Assembly (NCBI GenBank): GCA_903899845.1
Contig: CAIUKV010000141.1
Span: forward strand, 1-57,377
From: an uncultured Actinomycetes bacterium
GTDB taxonomy: Bacteria > Actinomycetota > Acidimicrobiia > IMCC26256 > PALSA-555
DNA: 57,377 nt
Direction: 5' to 3'
Below are positions 39,732-48,124 of the stretch, piece by piece. Position numbers and translations under genes: made by a program. Within the stretch, counting starts at the first letter, position 1. Each line of letters begins with the position of its first letter. The notes beneath the pieces were generated by a model that saw only the letters and a program-made list of their open reading frames with translations, was not told the origin of the DNA and made no database searches.

Positions 39732-40230
39732 GCCCCTCCCCGTCGTCGGGGAGCACCGGGAACGGCGAGCCGGCGACCTCGGTGCCGACGGCCCGGAACA
39801 TGGAGTCGTAGCGGCGGCTCCGGAACCGCCATCCGTCGCCGTCGCGGACGTACACGTCGTGGTAGACGCCGGCGAACCGCACCTCGGTGCCGTCGGCACG
39901 CAGGCCGAACTCCGAGATGTACCACCGGCCGGTGGCCCGCCCGGGCTCGGGGTCGTCGACGGCGACCCGACCCGAGAGCAGGGCGTGCACGATCACCGAC
40001 CACCCTCCGAGCAGCCCCCGCAGGAAGGCGGCGATCTCGGCCCGGCCCCGCGGCTCGCCGTACCCGGTGACCGTCCACACGCCGTCGTCGACGAAGCACG
40101 CCGCCACCGCGTCGACGTCCATGCGGCACACCGCGTCGGCGTAGCGGTGCACGAGGTCCCGCACGGCCAGCTCCGTGGCCACCGGGTCCGACGCCGGGTC
40201 ACGCCCCCGGTCGGCCGTGGCGCTGCTCAC
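39715..40230 (-). CDS. NTF2-like / SnoaL-like family protein
   Basis: VRDLVHRYADAVCRMDVDAVAACFVDDGVWTVTGYGEPRGRAEIAAFLRG...; convergent 17-bp overlap with the 38277 CDS. Confidence 0.87.
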   Translation of the reverse strand: MSSATADRGRDPASDPVATELAVRDLVHRYADAVCRMDVDAVAACFVDDGVWTVTGYGEPRGRAEIAAFLRGLLGGWSVIVHALLSGRVAVDDPEPGRATGRWYISEFGLRADGTEVRFAGVYHDVYVRDGDGWRFRSRRYDSMFRAVGTEVAGSPFPVLPDDGEGLTGPG

Positions 40231-41258
40231 GACGGGCGCCGACGGCGACGCCGGGCCAGGCCGGGCGGCGTCCACGGCTCGACCGCGCTCACGTCGGTCC
40301 CGGGCGGCACCACGGCGTCGATCGCGTCGAGGGTGTCGGGGTCGAGGCGGACCTCGGCCCCGGCCAGCACGTCGTCGAGCTGGGCCCGGGTGCGGGGCCC
40401 GATGATCGCCGAGGTCACCGCCGGGTGCTCGAGCACGAAGGCGTGGGCGAGGTGGGTGAGCGACACCCCGGCCGCCTCCGCCACCGGGACCAGGGCCTCG
40501 ACCACGTCGAGGCGGCGCTGGTTGGCCGGGTCCTCGAGCGGACGGGCCCCGGCGCTGCCGAAGCCCCGGGCCAGGCGGGAATCGGGGTCCACCGGCCGGT
40601 CCCGGCGGTACCGACCGGTGAGCCAGCCGCCGGCCAGCGGGCTCCAGGGGATGACGCCGATGCCGTAGCGCTCGCAGGCCGGGAGCACGAACCGCTCGAT
40701 GCCCCGCATCAGGACGGAGTACGGCGGTTGCTCGCTCACGAAGCGCTCGCGGCCCCGGCGTTCGGCCGTCCACTGGGCCTCGACGATGAGGTCGGCCGGG
40801 AAGGTCGAGTGCCCGATCATCCGGACCTTGCCCTGGTGCACGAGATCGCTCAACGCCCCGAGCGACTCGTCGAGGTCGGTGACCAGGGACGGTCGGTGCA
40901 TCTGGTACAGGTCGATGTGGTCGGTGCCGAGGCGACGGAGGCTGTCCTCGCAGGCCCGCACGATCCAGCGCCGGGAGCCGTCGCCCATGTTCGGGGCGTC
41001 GCCCATGACCCCCATGAACTTCGTGGCGATCACGACGTCGTCGCGACGGCCCCGGATCGCCTTTCCGACGATCTCCTCGGACTCACCCGCCGAGTAGACG
41101 TCGGCGGTGTCCACGAAGTTGATCCCGGCGTCGAACGACGCATGCATCATCGCGATGCAGTCGTCGTGGTCGGGGTTGCCCCACTTCCCGAACATCATCG
41201 CACCGAGGCAGTACGCACTCACCCGCACCCCGCTCCGGCCCAGCACCCGCATCTCCAT
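40227..41258 (-). CDS. Aldo/keto reductase
   Basis: MEMRVLGRSGVRVSAYCLGAMMFGKWG; NFVDTADVYSAGESEEIVGKA; DHIDLYQMHRP. Confidence 0.96.
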   Translation of the reverse strand: MEMRVLGRSGVRVSAYCLGAMMFGKWGNPDHDDCIAMMHASFDAGINFVDTADVYSAGESEEIVGKAIRGRRDDVVIATKFMGVMGDAPNMGDGSRRWIVRACEDSLRRLGTDHIDLYQMHRPSLVTDLDESLGALSDLVHQGKVRMIGHSTFPADLIVEAQWTAERRGRERFVSEQPPYSVLMRGIERFVLPACERYGIGVIPWSPLAGGWLTGRYRRDRPVDPDSRLARGFGSAGARPLEDPANQRRLDVVEALVPVAEAAGVSLTHLAHAFVLEHPAVTSAIIGPRTRAQLDDVLAGAEVRLDPDTLDAIDAVVPPGTDVSAVEPWTPPGLARRRRRRPS

Positions 41259-41304
41259 GCCTGCGTCTCCTCGTCGGCTCGGTGGTCGGCACGCGCCGAC
41301 CGGA

Positions 41305-42474
41305 TCAGGCTCCCGCGCGCACGGTGCGGAAGAACTCGCGGACGTCGGCCACGAACAGGTCCGGCACCTGCATCGCGGCGAAGTGCCCACCCCGCGGCTG
41401 CTCCACCCAGTGCGTGATGTGGTAGCGGTGCTCGGCCCAGGACCGCGGGGTGCGGGTCACTTCGCCGGGGTAGTTGGCGACCCCGGTGGGCACACCCACG
41501 AACGCCTGGGGCAACGCCGCGCGCCCCGCCTGACGCATCTCGTAGTAGAGCCGGGTCGACGACGTCGCGGTCGCGGTCACCCAGTAGAGGGTGATGTTGG
41601 CGAGGAGCTGCTCACGGGTGAACGACGCCTCGGGGTCGGGTGCGCCGTCGGACCACGCCCCGAACTTCTCGACGATCCACGCCGCCAACCCTGCGGGCGA
41701 GTCCTCGAGCCCGTAGCCGAGGCTCTGGGGCTTGGTGCCCTGGATCTCCTGGTACCCGGCGCCGGTCCGGCGCCACTCGGCGGTGCGGGCGAGATCGGCG
41801 AGGTCGGCGGGGGGCAGGTCGGCCGGATCCGCCCCCTCGGGTCGGGGCACGGCGAGGAAGTTGAGGTGCAGGCCCGCAACGTGGGCCGGGTCGAGGTCGG
41901 CCACGTTGGCGCAGACGATCGAGCCCCAGTCACCCCCTTGCGCGCCGTAGCGGTCGTAGCCGAGCGCGGCCATGAGGCGCGCGTAGGCGGACGCGATCCG
42001 GCGCGGGTGCCAGCCCGGCTCCGTGGTCGGTCCCGAGAAGCCGTACCCGGGGAGCGACGGGGCGACGACGTGGAACGCGTCGGCCGGGTCGCCCCCGTGG
42101 GACCGCGGGTCGGTGAGCGGGCCGAGCACGTCGAGGAACTCGAGCACCGAGCCGGGCCACCCGTGGCTGATCAGCAACGGCAAGGCGTCGGGCTCCGGTG
42201 ACCGCTGGTGCACGAAGTGGATGCGCTGGCCGTCGACCTCGGTGACGAACTGGTCGAACGCGCCGAGGCGGGCCTCGACCGCCCGCCAGTCGAAGGTCCG
42301 CCAGGACGCCAGCAGCGCCTCGAGGTAACCCCGATCGGTGCCCTGGTCCCAGCCGGTGCCCGCGACCTGGTTGGGCAGCCGGGTCCGGACGAGCCGCTCC
42401 CGCAGATCGGCGAGGACGGCCTCGGGCACCTCGGGCCGGAACGGCGTGACGACGAGGTCGGCGGGATCGGCCAC
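41305..42474 (-). CDS. Epoxide hydrolase family protein (EHN N-terminal domain)
   Basis: MADPADLVVTPFRPEVPEAVLADLRERLVRTRLPNQVAGTGWDQGT; HGWPGSVLEF; GAQGGDWGS. Confidence 0.95.
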   Translation of the reverse strand: MADPADLVVTPFRPEVPEAVLADLRERLVRTRLPNQVAGTGWDQGTDRGYLEALLASWRTFDWRAVEARLGAFDQFVTEVDGQRIHFVHQRSPEPDALPLLISHGWPGSVLEFLDVLGPLTDPRSHGGDPADAFHVVAPSLPGYGFSGPTTEPGWHPRRIASAYARLMAALGYDRYGAQGGDWGSIVCANVADLDPAHVAGLHLNFLAVPRPEGADPADLPPADLADLARTAEWRRTGAGYQEIQGTKPQSLGYGLEDSPAGLAAWIVEKFGAWSDGAPDPEASFTREQLLANITLYWVTATATSSTRLYYEMRQAGRAALPQAFVGVPTGVANYPGEVTRTPRSWAEHRYHITHWVEQPRGGHFAAMQVPDLFVADVREFFRTVRAGA

Positions 42475-42480
42475 GGCCGG

Positions 42481-43338
42481 TCAGACCTGGGCACCGGGCG
42501 GCAGGGCCCGGTCCAGCAGGGCGGCGTGGCGGGCGGCGAGGAGCGTCTCGAAGCTCTCGCTGGTGTCGATCCAGAAGCGCCCGGCCCGGATGCCGTCGAA
42601 GACCAGCGCGGCCGCCTCGACCGGCGGGCGGCCCCGGTCGCGGATCAGGTGCCCGAGGGCGTCGGCCACGAACCAGTGGTCGGGCGCCTGCGCCTCCCCC
42701 GGGGGCTCGTCGGGACGGTTGCGGGTCGAGCGGGCGATCTGCGTGTCGACGGCCCCGGGGACCAGGCACGACACCCCGATGGCCGAGCCCTGGGCCGCGA
42801 GGTCGTGGGCCAGGCTCTCGGTCAGCGCCGCACAGGCGAACTTCGACACGACGTACGGCCCGCTGTACGCGACGGTGCTCACCCCGGCGATCGACGACGT
42901 GTTCACGATGTGGATCTCGGCGTCGGGGCCGCCCCGGGCCTCCTGCTCGAGGAGGCGGGGCACGAACGACTGGAGGCCGTACAGCACGCCCCAGAAGTTG
43001 ACCCGCATCACCCATTCCCAGTCGGCCCGAGTCCGCTGCCACGACACCCCGGCCTGGAACACCCCGGCGTTGTTGTGCAGCAGGTGGACGGCGCCGAAGC
43101 GCGCGAAGGCGGCGTCGGCGAGCGCCTCGACCGCCGCCGGGTCGCCCACGTCGGTGACGACCCCGAGCACCTCGGCGCCCGCGTCGCGCACGAGCGCCAC
43201 GGTCTCGTCGAGCGCGTCGGCCTGCACGTCGGCGGCCACCACCTGCATGCCCGACGCTGCGGCGTACTCGGCCATGCTCCGGCCGATGCCGCTGCCGGCC
43301 CCGGTGACGACCGCGGTCCGGCCCTCGAAGTCCTGCAC
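42481..43338 (-). CDS. SDR family oxidoreductase
   Basis: MQDFEGRTAVVTGAGSGIGRSMAEYAA; LLHNNAGVF; YVVSKFACAALTE. Confidence 0.95.
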   Translation of the reverse strand: MQDFEGRTAVVTGAGSGIGRSMAEYAAASGMQVVAADVQADALDETVALVRDAGAEVLGVVTDVGDPAAVEALADAAFARFGAVHLLHNNAGVFQAGVSWQRTRADWEWVMRVNFWGVLYGLQSFVPRLLEQEARGGPDAEIHIVNTSSIAGVSTVAYSGPYVVSKFACAALTESLAHDLAAQGSAIGVSCLVPGAVDTQIARSTRNRPDEPPGEAQAPDHWFVADALGHLIRDRGRPPVEAAALVFDGIRAGRFWIDTSESFETLLAARHAALLDRALPPGAQV

Positions 43339-43348
43339 GGCGCGCCGC

Positions 43349-44497
43349 TCAGCGGACCGTGCGGAAGAAGTCCCGCACGTCCTCGACGTACAGACCGGGC
43401 TGCTCCATCGCCGCGAAGTGCCCGCCCCGCGGCTGCTCGCGCCAGTGGGTGATGTTGTAGGAGGCCTCGGCCCAGCGGCGGGGCGGGCGGATGATCTCGC
43501 GCGGGTAGATCGCAGCGCCGGTGGGGACCTCGACCCGCTGCCCCGCGACCCAGCCGTCGCCGACCCGGTTCTCGTAGTAGAGCCGGGCCGACGAGTGCGC
43601 GGTGCCGGTGCACCAGTAGCACATGATGTTGGTGAGCAGCTGGTCGCGGGTGAAGGCCGACTCGACGTCGCCGCCGCAGTCGGACCACGAGCGGAACTTC
43701 TCGACGATCCAGGCCGCGAGACCCGCGGGCGAGTCCTCCAGCCCGTAGCCCAGGGTCTGGGGCTTGGTGGCCTGGATCTGCATGTACCCGCTGTCGGTCT
43801 CGAAGTACCTCGCCATGTCGGCGAGCCCCTGCTGCTCGGCCTCGGTGAGCTCGCCGGGGTCGCCGCCGGGCGGGCCGCCCGCCACCACCATGTTCAGGTG
43901 GATCCCGGCGAGGTGGGCCGGGTCCACCAGCGCGAGCTGCGTGGTGATGATCGAGCCCCAGTCGCCGCCCTGGGCGCCGTAGCGGTCGTAGCCCAGCCCG
44001 GCCATGAGGGTCGCCCAGGCCCCGGCCACCCGCCGGGGACTCCAGCCCCGCTCGGTGGTCGGCCCGGAGAACGCGTAGCCCGGGATGGACGGGGCGACCA
44101 CGTGGAAGGCGTCGGCCGGGTCGCCGCCGTGTGCACGGGGGTCGGTGAGCGGGCCGATGACGTCGAGGAACTCGACCACCGAGCCCGGCCACCCGTGGGT
44201 GATCAGCAGCGGCAGCGCGTCGGGCTCGGGGGACCGCTGGTGCACGAAGTGGACCCGCTGGCCGTCGATGGTGGTCAGGAACTGGTCGAAGGCGTTGATC
44301 CGGGCCTCCTGGGCCCGCCAGTCGTAGGCGTCACGCCAGTACGCGACCAGGTCCCGGACGTACCCGAGCTCGCTGCCGTAGTCCCACCCCGCACCCGGGA
44401 TCTGCTCCGGGAGGCGGGTCCGGGCCAGCCGCTCCTGCAGATCGGTGAGGGTGGCCTCGGGAACGGCGACCGTGAACGGGGTGACCTCCAGGGCCAT
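43349..44497 (-). CDS. Epoxide hydrolase family protein, paralogue
   Basis: MALEVTPFTVAVPEATLTDLQERLARTRLPEQIPGAGWDYGS; HGWPGSVVEF; GAQGGDWGS; RBS GGAGGA. Confidence 0.95.
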   Translation of the reverse strand: MALEVTPFTVAVPEATLTDLQERLARTRLPEQIPGAGWDYGSELGYVRDLVAYWRDAYDWRAQEARINAFDQFLTTIDGQRVHFVHQRSPEPDALPLLITHGWPGSVVEFLDVIGPLTDPRAHGGDPADAFHVVAPSIPGYAFSGPTTERGWSPRRVAGAWATLMAGLGYDRYGAQGGDWGSIITTQLALVDPAHLAGIHLNMVVAGGPPGGDPGELTEAEQQGLADMARYFETDSGYMQIQATKPQTLGYGLEDSPAGLAAWIVEKFRSWSDCGGDVESAFTRDQLLTNIMCYWCTGTAHSSARLYYENRVGDGWVAGQRVEVPTGAAIYPREIIRPPRRWAEASYNITHWREQPRGGHFAAMEQPGLYVEDVRDFFRTVR

Positions 44498-44519
44498 GGG
44501 TCCTCCTGTCCGCGGGCGG

Positions 44520-44596
44520 GTGCCGGGCGGGTGGCGGGCGGGTGGCGGGCGGGTGGCGGGCAGGTGCCGGGCGGGGGTCCGGCGGACGGCCGGCGG
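44520..44596. repeat. 11-bp tandem repeat (gtggcgggcgg), about 7 degenerating copies
   Basis: gtgccgggcgg gtggcgggcgg gtggcgggcgg gtggcgggcag gtgccgggcgg gggtccggcgg acggccggcgg, in a divergent intergenic region. Confidence 0.9.
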
Positions 44597-44619
44597 ACCG
44601 CGGACGCCCGGTCCGGAAC

Positions 44620-44633
44620 TGGAATACGTTCTA
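44620..44633. promoter_or_regulatory. KstR-like imperfect palindrome TGGAATacGTTCTA overlapping a -10
   Basis: 10/12 fixed positions of TAGAACnnGTTCTA; overlaps TACGTT (44625-44630), 7 nt before ATG 44638. Confidence 0.42.
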
Positions 44634-44637
44634 GCCG

Positions 44638-45465
44638 ATGGACCGTCGGACTGCATTGGTGACGGGGGCGAGCCGGGGCATCGGGAAGGCCACCGCGCTC
44701 GCGCTGGCCGACGCCGGGTTCGACGTCGCGTTCACGGCCCGGACCGTGCACGAGGGCGACGGGATCGACGACTCCGACCGGGGCGGCCGAGCCGTGCCCG
44801 GCAGCCTCGACTCGACCGCCGCGCTCGTGACCGCCGCCGGTCGCCAGGCGCTGCCGATCGCCATGGATCTGCTCGACCGGGCGTCCATCGTCGCCGCGGC
44901 GGACCGCGTGTTCGACGCGTGGGGCCGCCTCGACGTACTCGTCAACAACGCGGTGCACACCGGGCCCGGGTCGATGGTGCGCTTCGCCGACACGACGATC
45001 GAGATGATCGAGACCAAGGTGCAGGCGAACGCGGTCAACCAGGTCGTGCTCCTCAAGGCGGTGCTGCCCCGCATGATCGCGGCCGGGGGCGGGCGCATCG
45101 TCAACGTCACCTCGGCCGTCGCGATCAGCGACCCCCCGGCACCGGCCGGCGAGGGCGGGTGGGGGTCGGCGTACGCGATGTCGAAGGGCGCGTTCCACCG
45201 CCTGGCCGGGATCATCGCGGCCGAGCACCGCGACGACGGGATCGTCATCGTCAACGTCGAGCCGGGCTTCGTGGTCACCGAGCGCATGGAGGTCAACGCC
45301 CGGGCCCTCGGCCTCGAGGGCGTCTACCCGGGCGCCCCGCCGACCGTGCCCGCCGCGGTCATCGCCTGGCTCGCGGACTCCCCCGACGCGGTCGCCCACA
45401 ACGGCACGACCGTCTCGGCCCAACGCTTCGCGAAGGAGCACGCGCTGCACCCCCGCTGGTGGTGA
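44638..45465 (+). CDS. SDR family oxidoreductase
   Basis: MDRRTALVTGASRGIGKATALALADAG; YAMSKGAFHRLAGIIAAEHRDDGIVIVNVEPGFV. Confidence 0.95.
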   Translation: MDRRTALVTGASRGIGKATALALADAGFDVAFTARTVHEGDGIDDSDRGGRAVPGSLDSTAALVTAAGRQALPIAMDLLDRASIVAAADRVFDAWGRLDVLVNNAVHTGPGSMVRFADTTIEMIETKVQANAVNQVVLLKAVLPRMIAAGGGRIVNVTSAVAISDPPAPAGEGGWGSAYAMSKGAFHRLAGIIAAEHRDDGIVIVNVEPGFVVTERMEVNARALGLEGVYPGAPPTVPAAVIAWLADSPDAVAHNGTTVSAQRFAKEHALHPRWW

Positions 45466-45489
45466 GCGTCGGCCGCACCGACGCCCCGA

Positions 45490-46548
45490 TCAGCGCCGGA
45501 CCGCCGCGTGCCCGAGGCTGGTCTCCGCCCACGACGTGAGCGCCACCCCGTGCAGGCTCGCCCGGCCTCCGCACACGATCGGAACCCACTGTTCGGGCTC
45601 GGCGGCGATGTGCACCCGGCCCTGGGCGTCGACCCGGTCGCGCTCGTACAGCACCCGCTGGTTCTCCGCCGGCCACAGGTCGATCGGCTGCCAGGCGTGC
45701 TCCTGCACGAAGGCCTGGAGATCGGCGACGTCGGGGAACGCCGCACCGAAGCGCTGCGCCCACACCGGGTTGAAGGCGACCACGGTCTCGCCGTGGGCGG
45801 CGGTGGTACCGAGGTACATGTTGGCGAGCGGGAAGGCCAGGGTCTTGGCGATCAGGTACAGGAGGTCACGAGCGTCGTCGTTGTGGATGTCGGCGAACGG
45901 GAACGTGCCCTTGCCCCCGTGCACCGTCACCACCTCGTCGCCGGGCGAATACCCGAGGCGCGCGGCCAGCGACGGCCACGGCGACTCCTCCTCCCACTCC
46001 GCCACGCACAGCCCCACGACCCGGGCGGGCTGACCGAACACGCTCTTCGAGGTGGTCCCCACCCGCTGACCACCGATGTTGCGCAGGCACAGCTGCACGG
46101 CCCGACCCACGGTCGACGAGCCCCGACCCGCCGCGCCGCCCATGCAGCCCGCCTCCATGTCGAAGCCGAGCTCGGCCCGCCGGGGCCCGTTGACCACGAG
46201 CACCGGGGTCACGCTCGAGGTGGTCGCGGCGAGCGCCGACCAGTTGAACTGCGGTTGCAGCACCGCCTCGAGCGCCGCGACCACGTAGCCGAACGCCGCC
46301 GGCGCGACCCCCGCCATCGCGGCGTTGACCGCCGCCTTCTCCACGGTGGCGGGCACTGCGGCCGGCGCGAGCACCCCCAGCACGTGGTCGGCGGGCAGGG
46401 GGGTGGCCGCGAGCAGGGCACCGACCGCGTCCTCGGTCGGCGGGAGCAGCGGCAGGCCGTCGCCGAAGCCCGCGGCGAGCGACCACTCGTGGAACGCCCG
46501 GGGGTCGGCGGGGGCCTCGAGCCGCTCGCTCGCGAACTGCGGGCTCAC
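45490..46548 (-). CDS. Conserved protein of unknown function, translationally coupled to UGSC selenoprotein
   Basis: VSPQFASERLEAPADPRAFHEWSLAAGFGDGLPLLPPTEDAVGALLAATPLPADHVLGVLAP...CMGGAAGRGSSTVGRAVQLCLRNIGGQRVGTTSKSVFGQPARVVGLCVAEWEEESPWPSLAARLGY; GTGA overlap at 46545-46548. Confidence 0.85.
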   Translation of the reverse strand: MSPQFASERLEAPADPRAFHEWSLAAGFGDGLPLLPPTEDAVGALLAATPLPADHVLGVLAPAAVPATVEKAAVNAAMAGVAPAAFGYVVAALEAVLQPQFNWSALAATTSSVTPVLVVNGPRRAELGFDMEAGCMGGAAGRGSSTVGRAVQLCLRNIGGQRVGTTSKSVFGQPARVVGLCVAEWEEESPWPSLAARLGYSPGDEVVTVHGGKGTFPFADIHNDDARDLLYLIAKTLAFPLANMYLGTTAAHGETVVAFNPVWAQRFGAAFPDVADLQAFVQEHAWQPIDLWPAENQRVLYERDRVDAQGRVHIAAEPEQWVPIVCGGRASLHGVALTSWAETSLGHAAVRR

Positions 46549-47093
46549 GCGGTCGCCCCCAGGCACTCGAGCAGGCGGGGGTAGAACGCCCGGGCGATGG
46601 CCCGGCACTCGTCCTCCTCGCGGGTCTCCAGCGGGTAGGGCAGCACCAGCTGGCGCAGGCTCGCGTGCCCCTTGAGGGTGGCGATCCGCGTGGCGATGGT
46701 GACGAACTCCTCGGTGATCACGACGACGGCGGGCTTGCCCAGCTCCTCGACCAGCACGGTGTCGTGGACACTCCACGACGTGCACGAGCCTCAGTTGCCG
46801 AGCCCGACCACCCCGATGTCGACGAGGCGCGACCACTCGTCGAGGTCGCTGCGGGTGCGCTCCCCCTCCTCGCCCACGCGGTCACCCACCCAGAGGAGGG
46901 CGGGCGTCGCGCCGTCGGCGCGCAGCATCTGCTCCCACTCGTCGACGACGGCGATGTAGGACCGCCAGGCCCGGTCGAGCCGGAGCCCCACCACCTTGCC
47001 CGCGATGGGGGCGCCCACGGCGAACGTCTCGGTGGCGTCGGCCCGGGGCGCCACCACACGCGGGTCGAGGATGGTGATGGTGTCGGATCCCAC
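46545..47093 (-). CDS. UGSC family selenoprotein (Sec encoded by TGA at 46791..46793)
   Basis: Single open frame if TGA = Sec: VGSDTITILDPRVVAPRADATETFAVGAPIAGKVVGLRLDRAWRSYIAVVDEWEQMLRADGATPALLWVGDRVGEEGERTRSDLDEWSRLVDIGVVGLGN-U-GSCTSWSVHDTVLVEELGKPAVVVITEEFVTIATRIATLKGHASLRQLVLPYPLETREEDECRAIARAFYPRLLECLGATA. The ORF track splits it (46791..47411 and 46545..46757). Confidence 0.87.
46754..46783 (-). promoter_or_regulatory. Bacterial-type SECIS hairpin downstream of UGA
   Basis: 5'-GCAC GTCGTGG AGTGT CCACGAC acc GTGC-3': 7-bp perfect upper stem, 4-bp lower stem, 3-nt bulge, apical loop AGUGU beginning 18 nt after the UGA and containing G at loop position 2. Confidence 0.75.
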
Positions 47094-47151
47094 GGTCGCT
47101 CCCCCTGGCTCGCCCGGGAGCATAGGGTGCACGGACCGAGCAGGAGCTGCC

Positions 47152-48081
47152 ATGACCGACGCCCCCACCTCCGAGCACCGCCCTGCCGATCCGGCCGACC
47201 ACGCGGTGGACCTCGGCCGGATCGGGATCTGGACCTTCGCGCTCGACGCCCAGCCCGCCGCGGCTGCGGCCGAGATGGCCGCCGAGATCGAGGCGCTCGG
47301 GTTCGGCGCGATCTGGGTCCCCGAGGCGGTGGGGCGCGACCCGATGGTCAACGCGATGCTGATCCTGGGCGCCACCGACCGGATCGCCGCGTGCACCGGG
47401 ATCGCCAGCATCTACGCCCGGGGCGCGATGACCATGGTGTCGGGTTGGAAGGCGATCAGCGAGGCGTACCCGGGACGGTTCCTGCTCGGGCTGGGCGTGA
47501 GCCACCAGCCCGCGGTGGAGGGCATGCGCCAGCAGACCTACGGTCCACCGCTGGCGTCGATGCGCGAGTACCTCGACGCCATGGACGGCGCGCTCTACCT
47601 CGGCGCCGCGCCGAGCGTGGCACCCGAGCGCTGCCTGGCCGCGCTCGGTCCCAAGATGCTCGCGCTGGCCGCCGAGCGCACGCGGGGCGCCCACCCGTAC
47701 TACGTGCCGCCCGAGCACACCGCGATCGCCCGGGCCACGCTCGGACCGGGCCCGCTGCTCGCACCCGAGCAGAAGGTGATCCTGGAGACCGACCCGACGA
47801 CCGCGCGCGCCATCGCCCGCGAGAACATCACGGGGTACCTGAGCCTGCCCAACTACGCGAACAACCTGCGTCGCCTCGGGTTCACCGAGGAGGACATCAC
47901 GCAGTGCTCCGATCGCCTCGTCGACGCGATCGTCGTCTGGGGCGACGTCGAGGCGGTCCGGGCCCGGGTGCAGGCGCACCTCGACGCCGGCGCCGACCAC
48001 GTGTGCCTCCAGGTCCTCCCCTACTTCGAGGGCGAGCGGGTGCGGCGGGACTGGGCGGAGCTGGCCGCCGCGCTGTGCTGA
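47152..48081 (+). CDS. LLM class F420-dependent oxidoreductase
   Basis: GRIGIWTFALDAQPAAAAAEMAAEIEALGFGAIWVPEAVGRD; FLLGLGVSHQPAVEGMRQQTYGPPLASMREYLDAM. Confidence 0.92.
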   Translation: MTDAPTSEHRPADPADHAVDLGRIGIWTFALDAQPAAAAAEMAAEIEALGFGAIWVPEAVGRDPMVNAMLILGATDRIAACTGIASIYARGAMTMVSGWKAISEAYPGRFLLGLGVSHQPAVEGMRQQTYGPPLASMREYLDAMDGALYLGAAPSVAPERCLAALGPKMLALAAERTRGAHPYYVPPEHTAIARATLGPGPLLAPEQKVILETDPTTARAIARENITGYLSLPNYANNLRRLGFTEEDITQCSDRLVDAIVVWGDVEAVRARVQAHLDAGADHVCLQVLPYFEGERVRRDWAELAAALC

Positions 48082-48124
48082 ACGCCCGCGCCGACGCCGA
48101 CGCCGACGCCGATGCCGGTGGTGG

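Noticed and set aside
44509-44600. CRISPR array
   Set aside because: 11-bp contiguous tandem units without spacers; not CRISPR. No other direct-repeat/spacer pattern was seen in the window.
46545-46793. Nonsense/pseudogene reading of the split ORF pair 46791..47411 and 46545..46757
   Set aside because: The joined product carries U-G-S-C exactly at the TGA, with coding-quality sequence on both sides and a SECIS-like hairpin; selenocysteine is the simpler explanation.
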